From positions 62,001 to 126,000 of the forward strand of contig JAFSFB010000009.1 in assembly GCA_017435385.1 (NCBI GenBank): a stretch of 64,000 bases of DNA. Reading direction: 5' to 3'. The stretch comes from Clostridia bacterium. GTDB lineage: Bacteria > Bacillota > Clostridia > Oscillospirales > Acutalibacteraceae. Made by a program: the position numbers and the translations under genes. The notes under the pieces were generated by a model. It was given only the letters and a program-made list of their open reading frames with translations. It searched no databases and was not told the DNA's origin. Below, piece after piece: positions 25,047-33,000 of the stretch (its first letter is position 1; each line of letters begins with the position of its first letter).

Positions 25047-25115
25047 AATAAGCACCTCCGGATATGTTTCGGCTCTTTCTGAAAAAAGAGCCTATTTCAC
25101 CTATATTATCAATTC

Positions 25116-25144
25116 ATTATACCAAATGCATATATAAAAGTCTA
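25116..25144 (-). promoter_or_regulatory. Promoter of the heptose/radical SAM operon
   Basis: On the minus strand TAGACT, 17-base spacer, TATAAT, about 70 bases before the first gene of the operon. -10 is perfect, -35 fair. Confidence 0.65.
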
Positions 25145-25169
25145 TACTTTTTTAGAATATATAATATAA

Positions 25170-25205
25170 ATAAAAGAGAGGCTTTCTCACGGCGATGAAA
25201 AAGCC
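25170..25205 (-). terminator. Terminator after the small membrane protein gene
   Basis: Minus-strand hairpin GGCTTTTTCA / TGAGAAAGCC with a six-base loop followed by TCTCTTTTATTT, 11 bases after the stop at 25217. It separates that gene from the operon promoter. Confidence 0.75.
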
Positions 25206-25216
25206 CCTTTTCGGAA

Positions 25217-25636
25217 TCAGTACATGGTTTTTGAGAGAATGAAGCATACCCAGAGAGCAACAACAAAAAGCGACTCGGCGGGTATTGCAAGTTTCGTGTA
25301 AGGACACTTCCAGCCTTTATCAACGAAAAGAAAAACTGTTCTTGTCACGAGAACGGTCGTTGAGAAAAACAGACCGCCAACAAGGGAATAGACGGGAGTT
25401 TTCAGAGCGATCGTAAGGTAAAGAAGAAATGCGCCCAGCGCAAACGAAATGCCGCCGTAATAGACTCTGATCTCCGTTTTGCCCGCATTGTCAACGGGCT
25501 TTACGGAAAAGCTCTCCGCATTTTTGATCGGACTTGTGATGAACACGATCGCCATTCCGAAAAAATAAAGCACCAGACCGATGACCGCAACGCTTGCGGG
25601 AATATTGACAGCGAGAATTTCTTTTAAAGCCTCCAT
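25217..25636 (-). CDS. Small four-span membrane protein of unknown function
   Basis: 139 aa with four predicted spans (about 14-36, 60-80, 83-103, 118-137). The segment YYGGISFALGAFLLYLTI resembles DUF4345-type membrane proteins; the assignment is tentative. Strong RBS GGAGGCG. It has its own terminator, so it is probably not part of the downstream heptose operon. Function unknown. Confidence 0.75.
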   Translation of the reverse strand: MEALKEILAVNIPASVAVIGLVLYFFGMAIVFITSPIKNAESFSVKPVDNAGKTEIRVYYGGISFALGAFLLYLTIALKTPVYSLVGGLFFSTTVLVTRTVFLFVDKGWKCPYTKLAIPAESLFVVALWVCFILSKTMY

Positions 25637-25714
25637 AAAACGCCTCCGTATGTTTGATGCCGCTATTATACCACAATCCGTATAATTAGTCTACAAAAAC
25701 AATTCAACAAAATA

Positions 25715-25743
25715 TTGAAATCGGAAAAACGCTGTGGTATAAT
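25715..25743 (+). promoter_or_regulatory. Promoter of nanE, implying a leaderless mRNA
   Basis: TTGAAA (25715-25720), exact 17-base spacer, perfect TATAAT (25738-25743). The nanE ATG begins 7 bases after the -10 box, so the expected transcription start coincides with the start codon. No Shine-Dalgarno sequence is present. Confidence 0.8.
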
Positions 25744-25749
25744 CGTGGT

Positions 25750-26457
25750 ATGGAAAAATTAACTAACGCTCAGATTCTCGAACAAATCAAGGGCGGACTC
25801 ATCGTTTCCTGTCAGGCGTTATCAACAGAGCCGTTATATGACAGCTATATTATGAGCAAAATGGCTTATGCCGCATCCCTCGGCGGTGCCGTGGGCATCA
25901 GGGCAAATACTGTTGTTGATATTCTCGCCATCAGAGAAAGAGTCAGCCTGCCGATAATCGGCATTATCAAGGAAGTTTATCCCGACAGCGATGTTTACAT
26001 CACCCCCACCATGAAAGAGGTTGATGCACTCGTTGAAATCGGCTGCGAAATCATCGCCGTCGATGCAACCAACCGCACCCGACCCGGCGGAGTTTCCTTT
26101 GAGGAATTCTTCAGAGAGGTCCGTGCAAAATATCCCGATCAGCTCTTCATGGCTGACACAAGCTGTTTTGAAGAGGGCAAGCTCGCTCTTGAGCTCGGCT
26201 TCGACCTTCTCGGAACAACCATGAGCGGCTACACTCCCTATACCAAAGGCACCTCCCTGCCCGATTTCACCCTCATGAAACGATATAAGGAAGAGCTCGG
26301 TGCAACGGTTATCGCAGAGGGCGGTATATGGGTTCCCGAACAGCTCGTTGAGGCGTTTGCAAGCGGTGCTCATGCGGCTGTTGTCGGAACTGCGATCACA
26401 AGGCCCATGGACATAACAAAGCGTTTTGTGGCTGCACTCGAAAACTCAAAAAACTAA
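25750..26457 (+). CDS. nanE: N-acetylmannosamine-6-phosphate 2-epimerase
   Basis: 235 aa. Converts ManNAc-6-phosphate to GlcNAc-6-phosphate in sialic acid catabolism; cytoplasmic TIM barrel. Signatures: GGLIVSCQALSTEPLY, GAVGIRANTVVDI, GIIKEVYPDSDVYITPT with the catalytic Lys, AVDATNRTRPGG, ADTSCFEEG, and the C-terminal AEGGIWVPEQ and AAVVGTAITRP phosphate-binding loops. Full length for the family. The first codon must be this ATG because the GGLIVSCQA strand begins only 14 residues later, yet it lies directly on the predicted transcription start. Followed by a ROK sugar kinase in the same operon. No NanA lyase is in the window. Confidence 0.95.
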   Translation: MEKLTNAQILEQIKGGLIVSCQALSTEPLYDSYIMSKMAYAASLGGAVGIRANTVVDILAIRERVSLPIIGIIKEVYPDSDVYITPTMKEVDALVEIGCEIIAVDATNRTRPGGVSFEEFFREVRAKYPDQLFMADTSCFEEGKLALELGFDLLGTTMSGYTPYTKGTSLPDFTLMKRYKEELGATVIAEGGIWVPEQLVEAFASGAHAAVVGTAITRPMDITKRFVAALENSKN

Positions 26458-26460
26458 GAT

Positions 26461-26486
26461 AAACGGGCGGCTCATGCCGCCTGTTT
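26461..26486 (+). terminator. Hairpin between nanE and the ROK kinase
   Basis: 11-bp stem AAACGGGCGGC / GCCGCCTGTTT with a TCAT loop, followed by CATTCTG. It lacks a proper T-tract, so it is more likely an mRNA-stabilising or partial attenuation structure than a full terminator. Confidence 0.55.
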
Positions 26487-26511
26487 CATTCTGAAAAATC
26501 GGAGAAGCAAA

Positions 26512-27387
26512 ATGAAAATTCTTGTTTTCGATATCGGCGGAACGGAAATCAAATATGCTCTTTGCGACGGAAATTTCACTCTGACCGAAAAAAAATCCGT
26601 TCCCACCAACGCTCACGAGGGCGGAAAACGAATCGTCGAAAGAGTTGTTGAAATAGCCAAAACCTTTGACGGCATTGACAGAATAGGCATTTCAACCGCA
26701 GGTCAGGTCGACAGCGAAAAAGGCATGATAGTCTATGCGACGGACAGCATTCCCGGCTATACGGGCACGCAGATAAAAAGCATCGTCGAAGCCGAAACGG
26801 GCATACCGTGTGCAGTTGAAAACGATGTCAATTCCGCCGCTCTCGGCGAAGCATATTTCGGTGCCGCCAAAGGCGAAAAGAACTTTATCTGCCTGACCTA
26901 CGGCACAGGCATCGGCGGAGCGATCTTCCTTGACGGAAAGCTCTTCAAGGGCTGCGGCTGCTCCGCAGGCGAATTCGGTCATTTCGTTACCCACGCAGGC
27001 GGAAAGCCCTGCACCTGCGGCGGCTCGGGATGCTATGAGGCATATGCCTCGTCAAGCGCTCTTGTGCGTGCCGTTACCGAAAAAACGGGCAGAAGCCTCA
27101 ACGGCAGAGAGATTTTTGCCGAGTTCGATAACCCCGAGATCCGATCGGTCATCGACGGATGGATCGACGAGATCGTTGTCGGTCTTAAAGGACTTGTTTA
27201 TATTTTCAATCCCTCGCTCATCGTTGCGGGCGGCGGAATCATGAACGAGAAATATATCACCGACGAAGTCAACAAACGGCTTCAGACTCAGCTCATGCAG
27301 AGCTTCCGCTGTGTCAGAGTCGAAAAAGCTCTTATGGGCAACGACGCCAACCTTCTCGGTGCGGCATATATTGCCTCAAACATATAA
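26512..27387 (+). CDS. ROK-family sugar kinase (N-acetylmannosamine kinase candidate)
   Basis: 291 aa. ATP-dependent sugar kinase: phosphate-1 loop FDIGGTEIKYAL at residues 5-16, catalytic ENDVNSAALGE near 104, TYGTGIGGAIF, the ROK zinc motif CTCGGSGCYE with the preceding GHFVTH, and adenosine loop VAGGGIMNE. The CxCGxxGCxE form is shared by NanK and glucokinase-type ROK proteins. Pairing with nanE points to phosphorylation of ManNAc, but glucose or another hexosamine is possible. RBS GGAGAAG. Ends at a strong terminator. Confidence 0.9.
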   Translation: MKILVFDIGGTEIKYALCDGNFTLTEKKSVPTNAHEGGKRIVERVVEIAKTFDGIDRIGISTAGQVDSEKGMIVYATDSIPGYTGTQIKSIVEAETGIPCAVENDVNSAALGEAYFGAAKGEKNFICLTYGTGIGGAIFLDGKLFKGCGCSAGEFGHFVTHAGGKPCTCGGSGCYEAYASSSALVRAVTEKTGRSLNGREIFAEFDNPEIRSVIDGWIDEIVVGLKGLVYIFNPSLIVAGGGIMNEKYITDEVNKRLQTQLMQSFRCVRVEKALMGNDANLLGAAYIASNI

Positions 27388-27393
27388 AAATAT

Positions 27394-27425
27394 GCCTGTA
27401 CGGAAAACCCGTACAGGCTCTTTTC
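27394..27425. terminator. Terminator between the ROK kinase and the lipoprotein gene
   Basis: GCCTGTACGG / CCGTACAGGC stem with an AAAAC loop; CTCTTTTCATTTT follows on the plus side and ATATTTTTA on the minus side, serving both convergent genes. Confidence 0.85.
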
Positions 27426-28098
27426 ATTTTGTTCTGTCAATCACTCTGCCGAACTCATCTATCCAAAAAGTTGAAGTGCAATGCGTGGTATAAAGCACTA
27501 CCTTCCATAGCGGTTTTCCGTTTTCATCCTTTACGATCTCCTCTTCAAAATCGTAAATTATATCCTCATCATGATAACCGCCCTCGTAAAAGCTGTAATA
27601 CGCAACCATAAGATTCTCGTCGGATGCAATATTTATGTCGCAAAGCTGGGGAAACCAGAACTCCGTCGACTTTTTCTCACCCTCCGACCATGTGCTCAGC
27701 ACCTCACCCGATTCGTTGACCACAGCAACGAAATCCCCCTTCGAGGTTTCTATATGAAACCGTCTGCACGGCTCACCGTAAATTTCTCCGAGCTCGAGAA
27801 CCTCTTTGTTTTCAACGGTTGCACCGCCGAATCTTTCGTTCATCGCCCGATAAGCGGAGCGGAGCATTACGCTTTCGGCATCCGTCGGCATGAGCGGCAC
27901 GGAGCAAAGATATTGGTCTGTTTCTTGTTCAATATCAATGCCTGATATCACTGTTTGCGTTTCGGGATCATTCTCGACGGGATGCTGAATATCGGCAGCC
28001 GATGTTGTCGTTTCCGTTTCTGTCACATCATCCTTTGAGCAGCCGAAAAATGCCGTCGCCATTGCCAAAGCGAGCAAAATGCAGGTGAATTTTTTCAT
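27424..28098 (-). CDS. Predicted lipoprotein of unknown function
   Basis: 224 aa. Signal peptide MKKFTCILLALAMATAFFGC ending in a lipobox (AFFGC, Cys20), then a Thr/Glu-rich linker, so it should be anchored on the outer face of the membrane. The rest (about 50-224) has alternating beta-strand patterns (CRRFHIETSKGDFVAVV, PLWKVVLYTTHCTSTFWIDEFGRVID) resembling small PepSY/NTF2-like substrate-binding domains, without a recognisable active site. Monocistronic, convergent with the nanE operon. I do not recognise a family. Confidence 0.75.
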   Translation of the reverse strand: MKKFTCILLALAMATAFFGCSKDDVTETETTTSAADIQHPVENDPETQTVISGIDIEQETDQYLCSVPLMPTDAESVMLRSAYRAMNERFGGATVENKEVLELGEIYGEPCRRFHIETSKGDFVAVVNESGEVLSTWSEGEKKSTEFWFPQLCDINIASDENLMVAYYSFYEGGYHDEDIIYDFEEEIVKDENGKPLWKVVLYTTHCTSTFWIDEFGRVIDRTK

Positions 28099-28136
28099 AT
28101 TGTCACGCCCCTTTCACCATTTATTCGCAGAAAAAA

Positions 28137-28480
28137 GAAAAAACCCTCATACGAGGGCTTTTTCATCTTGTCGAAAACTTGTTTTTCGGCAAGATGGTGA
28201 CTGTTGAGAAAGGAAGCTGAATGGCTGCCTCCCCTGTAGGGGAGGTGCTGAACGAAAGTGAAGCGGAGGGGTTAATCTTCGACCGAAGGCGTACAAAGGT
28301 ACTCCGATGGGATAAAAAACATCAAATAAACGAAAAGGTATGATGCGGGATGAGGGCATCTGCCCTACTCCTATATCGCTGTTACTACGGGTCATCGGGT
28401 CGCCGACCCCTGCATTTTATTTCGTTTATGTTTCAGCAACTTTATCGACAGTCAAGAAAAACCCTCATACGAGGGCTTTC
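28137..28480. repeat. Repeat-rich intergenic region with a 23-base direct repeat
   Basis: The sequence AAAAACCCTCATACGAGGGCTTT, which forms a CCCTC/GAGGG hairpin, occurs at 28139-28161 and again at 28457-28479 in the same orientation. Between them are two more hairpins: CATCTTG...CAAGATG at 28164-28197 and CCTCCCC-TGTA-GGGGAGG near 28231-28248. No gene is seen in 28099-28680. It looks like a dispersed, non-coding repeat of the kind common in Oscillospirales genomes. Confidence 0.6.
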
Positions 28481-28680
28481 TGATGATGATAAAGGCTGAC
28501 CTTGCCCGAGAATATCCGGGAAACGATTGCCGCCGCAGAGAGAAAAACGAAGCCGTTTTGTTTTCCTTCGGACAGCTTCAGTTTTATAATTTCTTTCCAA
28601 AATAACACCCTAATACAAAATTTTCCATATTATATCACAGTATAGCGAAAACTTCAATAAAAACTGTTGCCGATATGCGG

Positions 28681-28709
28681 TTGTTTTCCGCTCGGACTTA
28701 TGATATAAT
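28681..28709 (+). promoter_or_regulatory. Promoter of the hydrolase/DUF1349 pair
   Basis: TTGTTT (28681-28686), 17-base spacer, perfect TATAAT (28704-28709), about 57 bases before the start codon. Confidence 0.7.
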
Positions 28710-28766
28710 TTTATCCGATAATTACATTCGGCAGCTGAACAACCGCCGATGAAAAGGAGCTTTAGC

Positions 28767-30683
28767 GTGGCGAAAACCGGTCTGAAAATTAATTACAACC
28801 GCAAAAACGGAAACTACGAAATCATCCATAACGGATTTTCGTGGGTAAGCGACGGCAGAAAGCCGTATATCACAATCAGAAAAAAAGACGAGAAAGGTAA
28901 ATATACCAGCGTATCCCGCTCTTTCCGCTCGGCGCAGAAAAAGCACACGGAAACAAACGGAAACAAAACAATAACTTACTTTTCGGATTTCGTTGCATTC
29001 GGCAAAAAGCTTCCGTTCACCCTTATCTGCACCGCCGAAGCAGTCGATGAAAACACAGCCGTTTTTTCCCTGAGAGCCGAAAACGAAACCGATTATGACA
29101 TTGAGGCCGTATATTTCCCCGCTCCGTTCAATTCAAAGCGCAGGGGCAAAAACTCATATCATGTCGACCCGATGCGTCAGGGATTTATCCTGCCTGACGG
29201 TCAGATAAAATATATTATTCCCATGATAGGTTATACACATATCAAACGCCCGATTAACTCGGGAGAGGTGTATATGCCCGTATGGGGCAGAGTCTGCGAT
29301 AACCGCTCTTTTACCGCCATTGTCGAAACACCTTATGATGCTTCGATGTATTCCTCATTCGGGAAGCACGGTGCGTTCATCAACTCCGTTTATTGGCTTT
29401 CTTCTCTCGGCAAATTATCCTATGAAAGGAAGATCCGTTTTATCTTCCACGAAAACGGCGATTACAACACCGTTGCAAAGGATTACCGCAATTATCTGAT
29501 TGAAAACAATCAGCTTGTAACAATTGATGAAAAAATCGCAAAGAATCCGAACATAAAAAATATTATCGGCGCGCCCGTTCTTCATCACAAAATCTTCTCT
29601 AAAATCAATGAGAAATCGCAGTTCTATGATAAAAACGGCTCTAACGAAATTCTTTGTGCCACATTCTGTGAAAGAGCTGAACAAATCAAAAAGCTTAAAT
29701 CACTCGGGCTCGAAAAGCTGTATATACACACCGACGGTTGGGGTAAAGACGGATATGACAATAATCATCCGTATATTCTTCCTCCCTGCGAGCAGGCAGG
29801 CGGATGGAACGGCTTTAAAGAATTTTCCCGTGTCAGCCGTGAGCTGGGGTATGTTTTTGCTCTCCACGACCAATACAGAGATTATTATTATGACAGTCCC
29901 GTGTTCGACAAAAACAAAACCGTAACAAATATTGACGGTTCAAATCCTTACTGTTCGATCTGGGACGGCGGTGAGCACAGCTATCTCTGCTCATGCTTTG
30001 CACTCGATGCCGTCAAGAAGACCTATGCGGAGCTTGAAGAAAACGGCGTGGATGTTCAGGGTGCATATCTTGATGTTTTTTCAATCATGCCCGGTGACGA
30101 ATGCTTCCACAAAGACCACAGGATCACAAGAGAAGAGAGCATGAAGCTTCGGGGAGAATGCTTCGATTATCTTAACGGAAAAGGCTTTGTTATGTCATCT
30201 GAAGAACCCGGAATGCAGCTGCTCAATCATCTTGCACTTGTTCACCACGGACCTCACGCCCTCATTCCGCAGGAAAACGGCAAAGCTGTCGGAATCCCCG
30301 TTCCTCTCGGCAACCTTGTTTATCACGACTGCATAATGGTGCCCTGGAACTGGTTCAATAACTGGGGTATTCCGAAGGGTGATGACGGCGATCTATACGG
30401 TGCGCTCAACGCAGGCATGCCGTACATTCATCCATACGGCAACGAGCTGCGCAAAATAGGCACGGACAACCGAACCGCCGATGTCGAAATGATGAGCGAC
30501 GAAGAACTGAAAAAGGAATTGGAGCGAATCAAGCCCCTTTGTGAATTGCAGGCAAAGCTTTACAATAAAGAAATGGTGAAGCACGAATTTCTCGGAAGCT
30601 TCCGCAAACAAAAAGCGACTTATTCCGACGGCACTTCGGTTACGATCGACCTTGACAAAAACACATATGAGGTATCTGTATGA
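28767..30683 (+). CDS. Putative glycoside hydrolase (TIM-barrel-like), unassigned family
   Basis: 638 aa, no signal peptide, so cytoplasmic. The N-terminal third is beta-rich (FSWVSDGRKPYITIRKKDEKG...). The middle reads like a barrel of a retaining hydrolase: LEKLYIHTDGWGKDGYDNNHP near residue 320, GYVFALHDQYRDYYYDS, VDVQGAYLDVFSIMPGDECFH with an Asp suited as nucleophile, and GFVMSSEEPGMQLL with an acidic pair. The pattern recalls DUF5696-type and GH36/GH101-like barrels, but I cannot name the family. The start is GTG 28767, because AAGGAG lies 7 bases upstream while the ATG at 28749 lies before that ribosome site. Overlaps the DUF1349 gene by 4 bases (ATGA). Confidence 0.75.
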   Translation: MAKTGLKINYNRKNGNYEIIHNGFSWVSDGRKPYITIRKKDEKGKYTSVSRSFRSAQKKHTETNGNKTITYFSDFVAFGKKLPFTLICTAEAVDENTAVFSLRAENETDYDIEAVYFPAPFNSKRRGKNSYHVDPMRQGFILPDGQIKYIIPMIGYTHIKRPINSGEVYMPVWGRVCDNRSFTAIVETPYDASMYSSFGKHGAFINSVYWLSSLGKLSYERKIRFIFHENGDYNTVAKDYRNYLIENNQLVTIDEKIAKNPNIKNIIGAPVLHHKIFSKINEKSQFYDKNGSNEILCATFCERAEQIKKLKSLGLEKLYIHTDGWGKDGYDNNHPYILPPCEQAGGWNGFKEFSRVSRELGYVFALHDQYRDYYYDSPVFDKNKTVTNIDGSNPYCSIWDGGEHSYLCSCFALDAVKKTYAELEENGVDVQGAYLDVFSIMPGDECFHKDHRITREESMKLRGECFDYLNGKGFVMSSEEPGMQLLNHLALVHHGPHALIPQENGKAVGIPVPLGNLVYHDCIMVPWNWFNNWGIPKGDDGDLYGALNAGMPYIHPYGNELRKIGTDNRTADVEMMSDEELKKELERIKPLCELQAKLYNKEMVKHEFLGSFRKQKATYSDGTSVTIDLDKNTYEVSV

Positions 30684-31288
30684 AATTTTCAGTCAATGAA
30701 TTCAAATGGACAAGAGAGCCTGCGGCTTATTCCGCAAGCGATGACAAAATCGAGATAATCACAGCTCCGCATACGGACTTGTGGCAGAGGACATATTATC
30801 ATTTCAGGAATGACAATGCTCCCGTTTTTCAGACCGAAACGGAAGAAAAGTTTTTCTCCTTCGTTGTCAAAACGGAATTTGAAAGCAAGCACCGCTTCGA
30901 TCAATGCGGAATCGTTATGTATCTTGACAGCGAAAACTGGCTCAAGGGCTCGATCGAGTTTGAAAACGAGAGATTTCAGCATCTCGGCTCGGTCGTGACA
31001 AATAACGGCTATTCCGACTGGGCAACGACCGAGATCGCCGCAGACATAAAATCCATGTGGTACAGATTCAGCCGCAGAGAAGACGATTACTGCATCGAAT
31101 GCTCCGACGACGGCGTGACCTTCAGGCAGATGCGTGTCTGCCACATGTTCAACGGCGGCGGAAAAATCCGTTTCGGCATTTATGCGTGCAGCCCTGAGGA
31201 CTCCTCCTTCAGAGCAACCTTCACCAATATGGAAATAACGGACTGCAAATGGCTCGCCCACAACGGTCAGCAGCCCGACTCGGATTGA
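30680..31288 (+). CDS. DUF1349 (concanavalin-like) domain protein
   Basis: 202 aa. Matches the DUF1349 beta-sandwich pattern: WQRTYYHFRNDNAPVF, FDQCGIVMYLDSENWLKGSIEFEN, SDWATTEI, MWYRFSRREDDYCIECSDDG and RFGIYACSPEDSSFRATF. Such proteins have a lectin/laminarinase-like fold and often accompany carbohydrate enzymes. It is translationally coupled to the hydrolase (ATGA overlap), so it probably acts on or binds the same sugar. No signal peptide. Confidence 0.88.
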   Translation: MKFSVNEFKWTREPAAYSASDDKIEIITAPHTDLWQRTYYHFRNDNAPVFQTETEEKFFSFVVKTEFESKHRFDQCGIVMYLDSENWLKGSIEFENERFQHLGSVVTNNGYSDWATTEIAADIKSMWYRFSRREDDYCIECSDDGVTFRQMRVCHMFNGGGKIRFGIYACSPEDSSFRATFTNMEITDCKWLAHNGQQPDSD

Positions 31289-31301
31289 TAAGCTTTCATC
31301 A

Positions 31302-31336
31302 AAAAAGCAGACAGTACGGTGTACTGTCTGCTTTTT
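31302..31336. terminator. Bidirectional terminator
   Basis: Perfect 16-bp stem AAAAAGCAGACAGTAC / GTACTGTCTGCTTTTT with a GGT loop; T-tracts on both sides. It serves the DUF1349 gene and the convergent beta-helix gene. Confidence 0.93.
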
Positions 31337-31342
31337 CGATTA

Positions 31343-32980
31343 TTATGATGCGGTAACTTCGCAATATCTTCCGATTTTGAAAAACGCTTTCGGGAACGCC
31401 CGGCGTTTTCCGCATACGGAAATATTTTCAAGCTCGACCTGAACGGTATTTGTATCGCTGTCCGTGCCCGCTATTTTCGGCTTCATATATGAGGTATAGG
31501 ATATATTCCTGAAAACAATATTCTTGATTTCAAAATTCTCCGCTTCCTCATCGTAAACCTTCACGAGAATCGGTCTGCCCTCATCACGGAAGATCTCAAT
31601 GTTTTCAAAAAGAACGCCGTCAATGCCACCCTCGGTCTGCTCCGCAACAACAACGAGCGAACCGATCCTGTCGTTGTCCCATATGCCGTCACGGTAAATC
31701 ACGGCGCAGTCACGGAAGGTAACATCCGAAATCTTCTTGTTGACCTCGCCCGTTATTCCGAAGCATCTCGCATAGCCTCCCCATGCGATGCAGTCCGAGA
31801 AGGTGATATTTCTGCTGTCCATCGTTCCGCCGAGTGCCTTGACCTCAAAGGTATCGTCGGCTACTCTCGCAAAGCAATTGTCAACCGTTACATTATGGCT
31901 GTTGCAGATCGCAAAGCCGTCGCAGTTTCCTCGGTTGCCGATGATATCGACATTGTCGATGCTGACATCGGTGCAGGAATAAGAAATGAATGACCATTCG
32001 GGCGAGTTGATGATTTTTATGCCGCTGACATTAATGTTGCTGCAGCTTGTGAAAACAACGCCTCTTCTCTCTCTTCTGTCAAGACGGGTAAGGTCAATTA
32101 CCCCTCTGCCCGTAAGGGTTATGTTGTTGCAGTTGAAGAAATTCAGGAAAGGATATCTCGTGAGTCCGATCGAATTATCATACCATGCGGTATCTTCAAA
32201 ATACTTGTTCTCGTCCTCGGCGCAATCAATATCGTAAAGATGGGTTGCGATAACATAGGCACCTTCTCTGAGATAGATAACCTGATTGTTCTGCGAAACG
32301 AAGTTGACATAGTCATATTCATAAACGCCTCTGTCAAGAACGATTACGTTCTCCTCGCCGTATTCCGCAACATATTCTGCAATTTCGGCATCCTCGTCGA
32401 TTTTTTCTCTGACAATAAGAGTGTAGCCGTAATACTGATTTGCGTTGTTGAAAAGGAAGGTGTAAATGCCCGTTTTGTTGATCGATGCGGTAACCGTGTT
32501 GTTTTCGCAGCGGGCTTTCACGCCGTGAGATTCGGGCAGAACAATGGCATTTTCAAGAGCTACATCCGCACCCGTTATTTCAATGTTGAACGAAAAATCA
32601 GAGTCGGGTTCAACATAAATTTCAGAAAACGAATGAAGCGTTCCCGTGTCATCGACACGGATAAAAACCACCGATGCATAAACGGGAATTTCCGTGCCGC
32701 TCACCTTTGCGGTATAATACGGAGAAATTATAATTCCGTTGATGTCCTCATATCCGCCCGACTGAACATATTCGGGAAGCAGAGCCGATGCCCTGCCCAC
32801 AAGCTCCTGCTCGGTGAGTCCCGCTTCTTCAAGAGTAACTATCGCCTCGTCGGGATAACTGAGGAACGAAAAATCGAAATTCCCGCTTTCGGGGAAAACA
32901 GGTGCAGGCGAAACCAGATTAGTCCAGAGAATTGAAAGCGTTGTGAATATTGTGAACAAGAATTTTACAAAACCTTGCAT
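31343..32980 (-). CDS. Secreted right-handed beta-helix protein, GH28-like
   Basis: 545 aa with an N-terminal signal peptide or anchor (FVKFLFTIFTTLSILWTNLV). Residues about 190-530 are parallel beta-helix coils resembling polygalacturonase-type GH28 enzymes: ITLTGRGVIDLTRL, NINVSGIKIINSPEWSF, NCDGFAICNS and VADDTFEVKALGG carry the Asp positions of the GH28 NTD and DD motifs; the usual GHG histidine motif is altered (ARCFGITGEV). The N-terminal 180 residues are an extra beta domain. Likely extracellular, acting on a plant or host polysaccharide. 20 bases downstream of the GH98-like gene and probably co-transcribed. Confidence 0.82.
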   Translation of the reverse strand: MQGFVKFLFTIFTTLSILWTNLVSPAPVFPESGNFDFSFLSYPDEAIVTLEEAGLTEQELVGRASALLPEYVQSGGYEDINGIIISPYYTAKVSGTEIPVYASVVFIRVDDTGTLHSFSEIYVEPDSDFSFNIEITGADVALENAIVLPESHGVKARCENNTVTASINKTGIYTFLFNNANQYYGYTLIVREKIDEDAEIAEYVAEYGEENVIVLDRGVYEYDYVNFVSQNNQVIYLREGAYVIATHLYDIDCAEDENKYFEDTAWYDNSIGLTRYPFLNFFNCNNITLTGRGVIDLTRLDRRERRGVVFTSCSNINVSGIKIINSPEWSFISYSCTDVSIDNVDIIGNRGNCDGFAICNSHNVTVDNCFARVADDTFEVKALGGTMDSRNITFSDCIAWGGYARCFGITGEVNKKISDVTFRDCAVIYRDGIWDNDRIGSLVVVAEQTEGGIDGVLFENIEIFRDEGRPILVKVYDEEAENFEIKNIVFRNISYTSYMKPKIAGTDSDTNTVQVELENISVCGKRRAFPKAFFKIGRYCEVTAS

Positions 32981-33000
32981 GAAATCATCTCCCGATTATT

